From Halobacterium rubrum (GTDB taxonomy: Archaea > Halobacteriota > Halobacteria > Halobacteriales > Halobacteriaceae): a DNA stretch of 64,000 nt. Positions 1-7,973 of this stretch are shown one piece after another; position 1 is the stretch's first letter, and the number at the start of each line of letters is the position of its first letter. The notes beneath the pieces were generated by a model that saw only the letters and a program-made list of their open reading frames with translations, was not told the DNA's origin and did not search any database. The translations under genes and the position numbers were made by a program. Where the stretch lies: assembly GCF_021729015.1 (NCBI RefSeq), contig NZ_JAJQQZ010000004.1, forward strand, positions 1 through 64,000. The letters run 5' to 3'.

Positions 1-26
1 AACAGGTCGATGCCACACACTCATGC
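1..26 (+). rRNA. 23S rRNA, extreme 3' end (partial)
   Basis: The first bases resemble the conserved haloarchaeal 23S 3' terminus (AACAGGTCGATGCCACAC), and a 5S rRNA follows about 130 bases later in the same orientation. The rest of the 23S gene lies outside the window. The exact mature 3' end cannot be fixed by eye. Confidence 0.5.
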
Positions 27-154
27 ACTCACCCACACTGTGGGTGGTCGAGTCCAGGCGTTTACTGGATTGCACTTACATACGGAGTATCAGTTGCCGA
101 TACTGGTGTCCCGACGTCGGGTCGGGAGCAACGGTTCGATTCCGTTGGTCGGTA
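27..154 (+). other. 23S-5S rRNA internal transcribed spacer
   Basis: This spacer holds an inverted repeat around 36-52 (CCCACACTGTGGGTGG region) and a second hairpin, CAACGG/CCGTTG, around 129-146. The second arm mimics a tRNA T-arm (GGTTCGATTCC) but no complete tRNA cloverleaf surrounds it. Such stems normally take part in rRNA processing. No spacer tRNA is present. Confidence 0.6.
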
Positions 155-277
155 TTAAGGCGGCCATAGCGGCGGGGCGACTCCCGTACCCATCCCGAAC
201 ACGGAAGATAAGCCCGCCTGCGTTCCGGTCAGTACTGGAGTGCGCGAGCCTCTGGGAAATCTGGTTCGCCGCCTGCC
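155..277 (+). rRNA. rrf: 5S ribosomal RNA
   Basis: The sequence is the typical haloarchaeal 5S rRNA. It starts with TTAAGGCGGCCATAGCGG, has the conserved CCCGTACCCATCCCGAACAC loop region, and closes with GGTTCGCCGCC, which pairs with the 5' GGCGGC to form helix I. Length is about 122 nt, as expected. It is the last gene of the rRNA operon entering the window; no tRNA-Cys follows it, unlike in many haloarchaeal rRNA operons. The 3' end is accurate to a few bases. Confidence 0.93.
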
Positions 278-298
278 ATTCATACGCGGTTTTCGCCT

Positions 299-325
299 CG
301 AACAGCCACGGTGCTGTTCGGGGTT
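299..325 (+). terminator. Probable terminator of the rRNA operon
   Basis: A perfect 8-bp stem, CGAACAGC / GCTGTTCG (299-306 with 312-319), is followed by GGGGTTTTCTGTATTTAT. It lies 22 bases after the 5S gene, and the T-rich tail fits archaeal termination. Confidence 0.6.
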
Positions 326-398
326 TTCTGTATTTATAGCTCACCAGTGGTGACGCCGGAGAACACATCGTCTTGGTGGCCTCGTCCGGTGCTCCTGC

Positions 399-940
399 GG
401 ACTGGACAAGCCGCCACGCAGAGACACGGTCGACGGGTTTCTCACCGATCCCGAACACGGTGTCGACGACATCTTCGACCAACCCGGCGAGCAGGCCGCC
501 GCCGCCCGCGGCCTGCTCGCCTCGGCATACTCATCGATTCGACACACGTCGAAGCGGTCCAGTGCAACGACGCAGCGTCGTAGAGCTACGATCCGACAGC
601 CGAAGAGGACGACTACGCTTCCGGGTGTAGATCGTCCCAACCAGCCCAAAGATCCTGACAGGGGCGGAGCTCACACAAGCCAAGCGAGCATCTCAGGAGA
701 CGGCGATACGCGTCACTCGTGAGGGGCTCGCTGTCGAAACACCGACCTAACTGCTTGGAGACAGTGCACACGACATCCCTGACTGGCACGACCTCCGGTT
801 AGCCGCAGGGATTGTGCCAGTCGCGCCGTACTGTCCGCGAAACACTGACGCGCGGCTCGAGACCGAGTACAGAGTCGAATACCGGGTTGAGTAACACGAC
901 GACGACGTGCCGCTCAACGATCGCTCTTGAATCAAACATA
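399..940 (+). pseudogene. Degenerate DDE transposase (IS5/IS4-like haloarchaeal type)
   Basis: A transposase can be read only by switching frames. One frame gives GLDKPPRRDTVDGFLTDPEH, the next gives ILIDSTHVEAVQCNDAAS with an in-frame stop followed by YDPTAEE, and a third, from about 631, gives ELTQAKRASQETAIRV, then a stop, then LLGDSAHDIPDWHD and IVPVAPYCPRNTDA. The first two catalytic acidic positions (IDSTHVEA, GDSAHD) are recognisable; the region with the final Glu is eroded by further stops. At least two frameshifts and three stops mean it is dead. It fills the gap between the rRNA operon and the kaiC-like operon. The family assignment is from memory of haloarchaeal transposases. Confidence 0.7.
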
Positions 941-1044
941 CCGGGTATCCGGTCGTGTTCTCCGTGCTTTGAGCACCACGACAGCGGTGCCAAACACTGG
1001 GAAATGAGAGTGAGATGTATCCCGGTGCACAACGATGGTTACGT

Positions 1045-2520
1045 ATGAGTTCTGAGAGCTATACTCCCCACAACCGGATTGCAACCGGCGTTTCGGGCGT
1101 CGACGAGATTCTCGAAGGCGGCTATCTCCCCGAATCCGCCACACTCGTGCGAGGACCACCTGGCTCCGGTAAGTCGATTTTCTCACTGCACTATCTTGCC
1201 GCTGGCATCGACGCCGGCGAGACCGGGCTCTACATCAATCTCGGTGAGCCCGAGACCTACATCCGGGACACCGCCCGGCACTTCGGCTTCGATATCGATT
1301 CATTGGCGTTCCTCAACCTCTCTGCGTCCGGCGACCAGTTTCAGGGCGAAGAGACGTACACGCTGTTCGAGTCCGGCGAGGTCGAAACACCCTCGCTAGT
1401 CGAGAATATCCGCACAGAGATCCAGGAGATCAACCCGGACCGAGTCGTCGTAGACCCAGTCACCGAGTTTCGGTATCTGGCCCCGGACGAGCACCAGTTC
1501 CGCTCACAGATTCTCGGCCTGATTAACCTGCTCAAAAGCGAGGGTGCGACGGTCCTGTTGACCTCACAGGCTGCCGCGTCGATGCCCGACGACGACCTAC
1601 AGTTCCTCGTCGACGCCGTCATCAACATGGGGAAAGACTCGGACCGCCGGACGTTCCACGTCTCGAAGTTCCGCGGCTCCTCGGTCCGGTCCGGTCACCA
1701 CACACTCCAGATTACCGACGAGGGGATGCGAGTGTGGCCGCGACTCGACCCGAACCGTCACGAGCGCGAGCACACCCCGGCGAAACTCTCCTCTGGCGTC
1801 CCGGCACTCGACTCACTCCTGTCGGGCGGGCTGATGTCCGGAACGATAACGTTCCTGAGCGGTCCGACCGGCGTCGGCAAGACCACGACGGGCCTCCAGT
1901 TCATGAAGGAGGCTGCGGGCCGGGGCCAGCGCTCGGTCCTCTACAGTTTCGAAGAGGACCGGACCACGCTGTTCGAACGCGCGAGCGCCGTCAACATCCC
2001 CCTGGCCGAGATGATCGACCGGGGCACACTCAACGTCGAAGTGATCGGACCAGAGGAACTCACAGTCGACGAGTTCACCCACCACGTCCGGGACGAAGTG
2101 GAGGACAACGACGCGGAAATCGTGATGGTCGACGGCACGAGTGGGTTCGAGCAGTCGCTTCGCGGGACGAGCGAGAACCCGATGCAGGACCTCGTTAGGA
2201 TCGGCCGCTACCTCCGCAACATGGGTGTAACCGGGCTTGTCAGCAACGAAGTGCACAACATCACCGGCGAGTTCCGCGCGACGGACCAGGGGATGAGTTA
2301 CCTGGCCGACAGCATCGTCGTACTGCGCCACGTCGAGTACAAGGGATCGCTCCGGAAGGTGATCGGCGTTCTCAAGATGCGCACCAGCGAGTACGAGAAC
2401 CAGCTCCGGGAACTGGAGATAACTGAACACGGGCTGCGGGTGGGGGACTCGTTGCCCGAACTCCGGGGGATTCTCACCGGCACACCGACCTGGGACGACA
2501 GCGGTGATGATGGAGACTGA
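1045..2520 (+). CDS. KaiC-like double RecA-domain ATPase
   Basis: 491 residues with two tandem KaiC/RecA-type ATPase domains. The first has Walker A GPPGSGKS (residues 37-44) and Walker B-like RVVVDPVTEF; the second has Walker A GPTGVGKT (273-280) and Walker B EIVMVDG. Archaeal KaiC homologues (Cir proteins) are cytosolic ATPases linked to diurnal expression or signalling rather than a proven clock. The start at 1045 (MSSESYTP) is preferred over an ATG ten codons upstream because the upstream residues do not look like KaiC. The 3' end overlaps the start of the next gene by 14 bases, so this is the first gene of a translationally coupled operon with two histidine kinases. No KaiA or KaiB is visible. 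Confidence 0.9.
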   Translation: MSSESYTPHNRIATGVSGVDEILEGGYLPESATLVRGPPGSGKSIFSLHYLAAGIDAGETGLYINLGEPETYIRDTARHFGFDIDSLAFLNLSASGDQFQGEETYTLFESGEVETPSLVENIRTEIQEINPDRVVVDPVTEFRYLAPDEHQFRSQILGLINLLKSEGATVLLTSQAAASMPDDDLQFLVDAVINMGKDSDRRTFHVSKFRGSSVRSGHHTLQITDEGMRVWPRLDPNRHEREHTPAKLSSGVPALDSLLSGGLMSGTITFLSGPTGVGKTTTGLQFMKEAAGRGQRSVLYSFEEDRTTLFERASAVNIPLAEMIDRGTLNVEVIGPEELTVDEFTHHVRDEVEDNDAEIVMVDGTSGFEQSLRGTSENPMQDLVRIGRYLRNMGVTGLVSNEVHNITGEFRATDQGMSYLADSIVVLRHVEYKGSLRKVIGVLKMRTSEYENQLRELEITEHGLRVGDSLPELRGILTGTPTWDDSGDDGD

Positions 2521-3643
2521 GACGCCGGCCTGGGGAGCCGATGTCCAGCTCGGAACAGAGGCCGCACCAGCCCAGGTCCTTCCGATGCTCTCACATGGGG
2601 GCAACCAGCGTGTGCTGGACGACTGGATACAGCGACAGGACCGCTACGAGGTCGTCTCGGGCGACCCCGATGCGCTCCCCGAGGCAGACATCGACGTCGT
2701 CGTTCTCGACGAGCCCTCACTCCGCGAGCACCGGACGGAGATTCGAGAGCGAAAAGCGGACGCAGACGCCATCCTCCCGGTGCTCCTCGTGAGCTCCGAC
2801 ACGACAGGGGACGCCTGGACGCAGACGGAGACACAGCCAGCGGTCTCAGAGCTCTTCGACGAGGTCCTGAAGACGCCCATCGAGACCGCGGAGTTGCGGA
2901 GTCGCCTCGACACGCTCGTTCGAACGCGAGCGCAGTCCATCGCGCTGAAACAGAACAGCGACCAGCTGTTGCTGTTGAACCGGATCACTCGACACGACAT
3001 CCGCAACGACATGAGCGTCATCATCGGCTGGACCGAGCAGATCGCTGCCCACACCGACGACGCCGGTGACGAGATCCGGCAGCGAGTCCTGGACAGTAGC
3101 CAGCACGTCGTGGACCTCACGAAGGCCGTCCGCGAGTTCGTCGACACACTCCAGACGGCCGGTGACCCGGAACTGGAGGCGGTCGAACTGGGGCCTGTCG
3201 CGACGGCCGAGCTCACGAAACGCCGCGAGGCCTTCGACGACGCGGAGTTCGTCGTCGCCGGTGGTGAGATTCCACAGGTGCACGTCCGGGCGAACAACCT
3301 CCTCGCGTCGGTGTTCAGAAACGTCCTGAACAACGCCGTCCAGCACAACGACAGTGCGACTCCGCGCGTGGAGATCGCTGTCGAAGCGCGCAGTGACACG
3401 GTCGTCGTCACCGTCGCCGACAACGGCCCAGGTATTCCGCCCGACCGACGGGACGCAGTCCTGGGGCGGACCAAACAGGGGCTCGACCACCCCGCTGCGG
3501 GGCTCGGGCTCTACCTCGTCGACACACTCGTCGCCCAGTACGGCGGAACCCTCCAGATCCGCGACGCCGACCTGGGTGGCGCCGCCATCGAGATCGAGCT
3601 ACCGAACGCACCAGCGGAGGCGGGGGAACTCCGAGACCGATGA
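2507..3643 (+). CDS. Histidine kinase with N-terminal receiver-like domain
   Basis: About 378 residues, soluble, no membrane segments. Residues ~24-140 fold-match a receiver-like domain: a strand ending in VVVLDEP is kept, but the acidic pair after strand 1 and the normal Lys-Pro switch motif are absent, so it is probably a pseudo-receiver. A HisKA dimerisation helix follows with phospho-acceptor motif ITRHDIRNDM (His near residue 163), then a HATPase domain with N-box VFRNVLNNAVQHND, G1 box VADNGPGIP and G2 box GLGLYLVDTL. The start lies inside the kaiC-like gene (GTG 2504, ATG 2507 or ATG 2510 are all possible) and the stop overlaps the next gene by four bases (ATGA). The likely role is transferring a signal within the KaiC-linked operon; the partner response regulator is not in the window. 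Confidence 0.87.
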   Translation: MMETETPAWGADVQLGTEAAPAQVLPMLSHGGNQRVLDDWIQRQDRYEVVSGDPDALPEADIDVVVLDEPSLREHRTEIRERKADADAILPVLLVSSDTTGDAWTQTETQPAVSELFDEVLKTPIETAELRSRLDTLVRTRAQSIALKQNSDQLLLLNRITRHDIRNDMSVIIGWTEQIAAHTDDAGDEIRQRVLDSSQHVVDLTKAVREFVDTLQTAGDPELEAVELGPVATAELTKRREAFDDAEFVVAGGEIPQVHVRANNLLASVFRNVLNNAVQHNDSATPRVEIAVEARSDTVVVTVADNGPGIPPDRRDAVLGRTKQGLDHPAAGLGLYLVDTLVAQYGGTLQIRDADLGGAAIEIELPNAPAEAGELRDR

Positions 3644-5823
3644 CTCCTGACGAGTCTGCCGACTCCCGCAGCCGTGTCCTCCCGCTGGTCTCGGATGCGG
3701 GCAATCGTCAGTTGCTCGTGGAGTGGCTCACCGACCACCCTTCCTACGAGCCTGTCGAGTTGGCCGACGGGCTGGCAGCGACCGACTTCGACGTCTGCAT
3801 CCTCGACAGCGGGGCGTTCCAAGAGCACCTCGATGCGCTCAGCGCGAAGAAGTCGGCGACCGAGCCCGTCCTGTTGCCGTACCTGCTGTTGTTTCCGGAC
3901 GGCAAGTCCGACGTCATCGACACGGACGCCGGACAGCTTGCAGACAACGTCGTCACGGAGTCGGTCGACGAAATCGTGACTCTGCCGATTCAGCAGGCAG
4001 AACTCCAGTGGCGGCTGTCAGCGTTGCTCCGGCTCCGAGAGCAGTCGACGACGCTACGCAACCGGGAGCGAGAACTCGAACGGCAGGTCGACCTCTTCGA
4101 GAAGGCCCAGGACATCGCGAGTGTCGGCGCCTGGGAGTACGATATCGATGACGAGGAGGGGTGGTGGACCGAAGCGGTGTATCGAATCCACGGCCTCTCA
4201 GAAGACGTGACGGCGTCCCCGGAGTCGAGCCTCCAGCAGTTCCACCCCGACGACCGCCCGGCCGTGAAGGCGGCGTTCGAGACGGCTGTCGACGACGGTG
4301 AACCCTACGACGTCGAAGCGCGCCTCGTCACTGGCGCCGACGATACTCGCTGGGTCCGGACACGCGGGGAACCGCAGTACGAAGATGGGGAAGTGGTCCG
4401 GATTCGCGGGACGGTCCAGGACATCACGGAACGCAAGGAGCGCGAGCGTAACCTCCAGCGGATCAAGCAAGCGGTCGAATCCGCTGGCCACGCGATCTAC
4501 ATCACCGACCCGGAGGGCGTCATCGAGTACGTCAATCCGGCGTTCGAAGCGGGGACCGGCTTCGCTGAGGAGGACGTCGTCGGCGAGACACCGCACGTGT
4601 TGACCTCTGGTGAGATGTCCGACGAGTACTTCGCAGACCTCTGGAGCACGCTTCGATCGGGGGAGGTGTGGGAAGAGGAGATCGTCAACCGCCGCAAGAA
4701 CGGGGAGACGTACACGGCGATACAGACAATCGCGCCGGTCACTGACGGTGACGACATCCACGCGTTCGTGGCGATCCACGACGACATCACGGAGCGCAAG
4801 CAGCGTGAGGAGCGGCTCACGCGACGCACGAAAGCGGTCGAGGAGGCGCCAGTCGGAATCGGCATCTCGGACCCCGGTCAGGAAGACAATCCGCTCATCT
4901 ACGTGAACGACGCGTTCGTGGAGATGACGGGGTACTCGCGAGCGGAGATTCTGGGGTCGAACTGTCGGTTCCTGCAGGGCGACGGTACAGACCCGGACCG
5001 AGTGGCGAGCATCCGGGCGGCGATCGACGACGAAGAGCCGGTCTCGGTCGAGCTCCGGAACTACCGCAAGGACGGCACGGAGTTCTGGAACCACCTCGAG
5101 GTCGCGCCGGTCGAGAACGACGCTGGGGAGGTCGTCAACTGGATCGGGTTCCAGCAGGACGTGACCGAGCGGAAACAACGGCAGGAGCAGCTGTCAGTGC
5201 TCGACCGGGTGTTGCGACACAACCTGCGAAACGACATGAACATGATTCGGGGGCTGGCCGAGACCATCCGCTCCGAAGCCACGGGCGAGGTCGCGGATTT
5301 CGCGGCTCGCATCGTCGAGAAGAGCGACCAGCTGGTCGAGCTGACCGAGAAAGAGCGACAGATAACTGCGCTGTTGCAGGAGGACCCGGAGTACGAGCAG
5401 TTCGAGGTGGGAGACCGGCTCCGAACCGTCGTGTCGACAATCGAGTCGAAGCATCCGGACGCGAGAATAAATGTGGACTGCCCCGAGGGCATCACTGTCG
5501 ATGCGACGACGCGGTTCGAGCAGGCGATCAGCGAACTGGTCACGAACGCCGTCGTCCACAGTGACTCGCTGTCGCCCGAAGTGACACTTTCGGCCACGCA
5601 GACCGCTGAAACCGTCCGCATCGAGATAGCCGACGACGGGCCACAGATTCCCGAGATGGAGCGGGAACTGCTGACGGGCCAGACGGAGGAAACACCGCTG
5701 TACCACGGCAGTGGGCTCGGCCTGTGGCTCGTCAAACTACTCGTCACTCGCTCCCACGGCACCATCACGGTCGAAGCGAACACGCCGACGGGCAACGTCG
5801 TCACCATCGCACTGCCACGGTGA
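3640..5823 (+). CDS. Multi-PAS histidine kinase with a LOV-type PAS domain
   Basis: 727 residues, soluble. Order: receiver-like domain ~10-125, a short coiled coil ~128-152, PAS ~155-265, PAS ~270-390, a third PAS ~395-520, HisKA with RVLRHNLRNDM (His 527), and HATPase with ELVTNAVVHSD, IADDGPQIP and GSGLGLWLV. Each PAS ends with the usual D(I/V)TERK linker. The third PAS contains GSNCRFLQGDGTDP, matching the flavin-binding LOV signature with the photoactive Cys at residue 442. By family knowledge this predicts a blue-light or redox sensing kinase. The ATGA overlap couples it to the kinase upstream. Haloarchaeal PAS domains sometimes carry this motif without proof of flavin binding, so light sensing is inferred. 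Confidence 0.88.
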   Translation: MTPDESADSRSRVLPLVSDAGNRQLLVEWLTDHPSYEPVELADGLAATDFDVCILDSGAFQEHLDALSAKKSATEPVLLPYLLLFPDGKSDVIDTDAGQLADNVVTESVDEIVTLPIQQAELQWRLSALLRLREQSTTLRNRERELERQVDLFEKAQDIASVGAWEYDIDDEEGWWTEAVYRIHGLSEDVTASPESSLQQFHPDDRPAVKAAFETAVDDGEPYDVEARLVTGADDTRWVRTRGEPQYEDGEVVRIRGTVQDITERKERERNLQRIKQAVESAGHAIYITDPEGVIEYVNPAFEAGTGFAEEDVVGETPHVLTSGEMSDEYFADLWSTLRSGEVWEEEIVNRRKNGETYTAIQTIAPVTDGDDIHAFVAIHDDITERKQREERLTRRTKAVEEAPVGIGISDPGQEDNPLIYVNDAFVEMTGYSRAEILGSNCRFLQGDGTDPDRVASIRAAIDDEEPVSVELRNYRKDGTEFWNHLEVAPVENDAGEVVNWIGFQQDVTERKQRQEQLSVLDRVLRHNLRNDMNMIRGLAETIRSEATGEVADFAARIVEKSDQLVELTEKERQITALLQEDPEYEQFEVGDRLRTVVSTIESKHPDARINVDCPEGITVDATTRFEQAISELVTNAVVHSDSLSPEVTLSATQTAETVRIEIADDGPQIPEMERELLTGQTEETPLYHGSGLGLWLVKLLVTRSHGTITVEANTPTGNVVTIALPR

Positions 5824-6022
5824 CAGTGTCCGTCCAGTTCACTCACTGCTGGCCCTCCTCGTCTCGCGCGCTGCCATCGCGTTACGGGACTACGCCGTCC
5901 CGAGCCGGAACCACGCCACCGCGACGGACGGCGTCTCTCGCCCCTGCAGCGGTCCCTGTGTAGATCGGGTGGCTTGGTGCGCCAAGCAAAAGTGGTTCTG
6001 TGGTGGCTGCAGAGTCTAGCGT
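5824..6022. other. Intergenic region after the kaiC-like operon
   Basis: 199 bases without a convincing gene. It is C-rich and carries no clear terminator; a GTGCGCCAAGC stretch precedes the next kinase gene. Nothing else can be supported. Confidence 0.5.
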
Positions 6023-7075
6023 ATGAAAGATACTCTCGGTTCCCCCGCCCTCCCGGTTGCCAGCGACGAACCGAGAGACGCTGCTGCTCGACGCGTCATC
6101 GACGGCGTCGCGACCCACGCGATTTTCGTGCTCGATACGGACGGGCACATCGTCACGTGGCCGGCTCCAGCCGAAGCACTCTACGGATACGACGCGGCGG
6201 AAGTTCTCGACAGCCACGTGCGGCTGCTGTTCGCCGACGACGAGGACGACGCAGACACCGATTCGCTTCCCTCTGACTTCTTCGAGGAGCCGACGACCGA
6301 CTCGGTGGAGATCGAACACTGGCACCGACAGGCAGATGGCTCCGTCTTCTGGGGGACGCTGACGCTGTCACCGCTGGGCGGTGACTCACTCCACGGGTAC
6401 GCCGCGGTCAGTCAGGACACCACGACGACCAAAGAGTACGAGCGGATGCTGGAACGCCAGAACGACCGGCTCAAGGAGTTCACCGACATCCTCGCACACG
6501 ACCTCAGAAACCCGCTGAACGTCATCGATGGGCACCTCACCCTGTACGAAGACACCGGCGACGAGGACCACCTCGAAACCATCGACGAGACGACCGACCG
6601 GATGGCACAGCTCGTCGACGACTTGCTCCGTGTGGCCCGACAGGGAGACGTCGTCACGGACCCGGAGCCGACCGACATCGGAGCGGTCATCGATACCACC
6701 TGGCAACGCCTGGCCCCCACGGGTGCCACCCTGCACTACGAGACGGTTCGGTCGGTGAGCAGCGACCCCGACCGGCTCTCCGAACTGTTCGAGAACCTCT
6801 TCTCGAACGCCATCCACCACGGCGGAGCCGACGTATCGGTTCGCGTCGGCCCACTCGACACCGGATTCTACATCGAAGACGACGGGCCGGGAATCGACGA
6901 CGAGCACAAACCGGACGTCTTCGACCACGGATTCACTACCAGCGAATCTGGCCACGGATACGGGCTCTCGGTCGTCCGGACGATTGTCAACGCCCACGGC
7001 TGGGACATCGTCGCGACAGACGCACACCCCCACGGCGCACGCTTCGAAATCACCGGAATCGAACTACTCGGCTAA
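6023..7075 (+). CDS. PAS domain histidine kinase
   Basis: 350 residues, soluble. One PAS domain (~22-135) carries the typical AEALYGYDAAEVL helix and ends in VSQDTTTTKEYE. HisKA has ILAHDLRNPLNVI (His 159), and HATPase has LFENLFSNAIHHGG, IEDDGPGID and a G2 box GHGYGLSVVRTIV. The kinase lacks a receiver or output domain. It follows the KaiC operon in the same orientation after a 199-base gap and has its own start context, so it may be transcribed separately. The input ligand is unknown. Confidence 0.88.
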   Translation: MKDTLGSPALPVASDEPRDAAARRVIDGVATHAIFVLDTDGHIVTWPAPAEALYGYDAAEVLDSHVRLLFADDEDDADTDSLPSDFFEEPTTDSVEIEHWHRQADGSVFWGTLTLSPLGGDSLHGYAAVSQDTTTTKEYERMLERQNDRLKEFTDILAHDLRNPLNVIDGHLTLYEDTGDEDHLETIDETTDRMAQLVDDLLRVARQGDVVTDPEPTDIGAVIDTTWQRLAPTGATLHYETVRSVSSDPDRLSELFENLFSNAIHHGGADVSVRVGPLDTGFYIEDDGPGIDDEHKPDVFDHGFTTSESGHGYGLSVVRTIVNAHGWDIVATDAHPHGARFEITGIELLG

Positions 7076-7204
7076 GACACAGCTACAACGAGCCCGCTCT
7101 CCGCTCCGAACAGCACACAGACCAGTGTACGAGTCCATCTAGTCTCTCTCCAGAGAGAAACCGATAGATCTGATACGTGACACCCTGTGACGAGTGTTCA
7201 ACAG

Positions 7205-7876
7205 TCACGATTGACGCTCTACTACCGCGGTGATGAGTTTCACTTCCGCTTTCTGGAGATGTTCGCTGACCGTGTTAGCCGCACACCCGAGCTCTTCCGC
7301 TAACTCTGCGTGAGTCGTCTCTCGGGGGTGCCGATAGTACCCGTGTTCGAACGCCGTGACAACCGCCTCACGCTGCCGATCGCTCAACTCGGAGAATGCG
7401 TCCGCCCGTACCGACGGCCGTGACCCAACGTTCTCGATAGTCACGTCAATAGCCCGTGGTGCGGCGTCGACGGCGGCCTGCAGCGCCGAAGCGTCTCCTA
7501 TCACCTCGCCTCTCGTTTCGAAGTCGCTGTACGCGACTGGCGATCTGACGAGCAGCCCCGCTCGTGCCGTCAGTACGAGAAACGTCCTGAAGAACGGGAG
7601 TGCGCCGGGGTCTGCCGTGACCAACACCCACCTCGAACCACCGGTGGAAGTGGGTACCGCGACATCTTTGATTCCGTCGGTGCCACGCGCTGCATCGGCG
7701 AACACACCCGAATCACCGTCGACGTCGTACAGAACGGTTGCTAGGTCCTCTGCTGCGAGATTCCAGTCCACGAGACGCAACTGTGAGATCGCTGTCGATT
7801 CTGTCACCGCGACGTAGAACGACGGGAGGGCCCGGGGAGCCAACGTCGCTGAAACCTGGAGTCGAGTCAATGACAT
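7205..7876 (-). CDS. Bat-type HTH_10 transcription regulator
   Basis: 223 residues. The C-terminal ~55 residues form the HTH_10 domain: LSDRQREAVVTAFEHGYYRH, then ELAEELGCAANTVSEHLQKA, the canonical haloarchaeal Bat/HTH_10 layout. The N-terminal ~150 residues resemble the variable sensory half of this family (GAF/BAT-like) but carry no clear cofactor motif. Members activate or repress nearby metabolic genes; bacterio-opsin activator Bat is the founding case. It faces away from the amidohydrolase gene (97 bases between divergent starts), so that enzyme is its most likely target. It converges with the PAS kinase upstream. Confidence 0.85.
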   Translation of the reverse strand: MSLTRLQVSATLAPRALPSFYVAVTESTAISQLRLVDWNLAAEDLATVLYDVDGDSGVFADAARGTDGIKDVAVPTSTGGSRWVLVTADPGALPFFRTFLVLTARAGLLVRSPVAYSDFETRGEVIGDASALQAAVDAAPRAIDVTIENVGSRPSVRADAFSELSDRQREAVVTAFEHGYYRHPRETTHAELAEELGCAANTVSEHLQKAEVKLITAVVERQS

Positions 7877-7973
7877 CGGCAGAACGTACCTCTCGTTTCA
7901 CCACCTGTCTGGTAAAAACCCCATGACAATACCCTGCAGAACGCTCACCGGCTGACTACTCTTATCTCCAATC

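Noticed and set aside
110-155. tRNA in the 23S-5S spacer because of GGTTCGATTCC
   Set aside because: Only the T-arm-like hairpin is present; no acceptor, D or anticodon arms can be folded.
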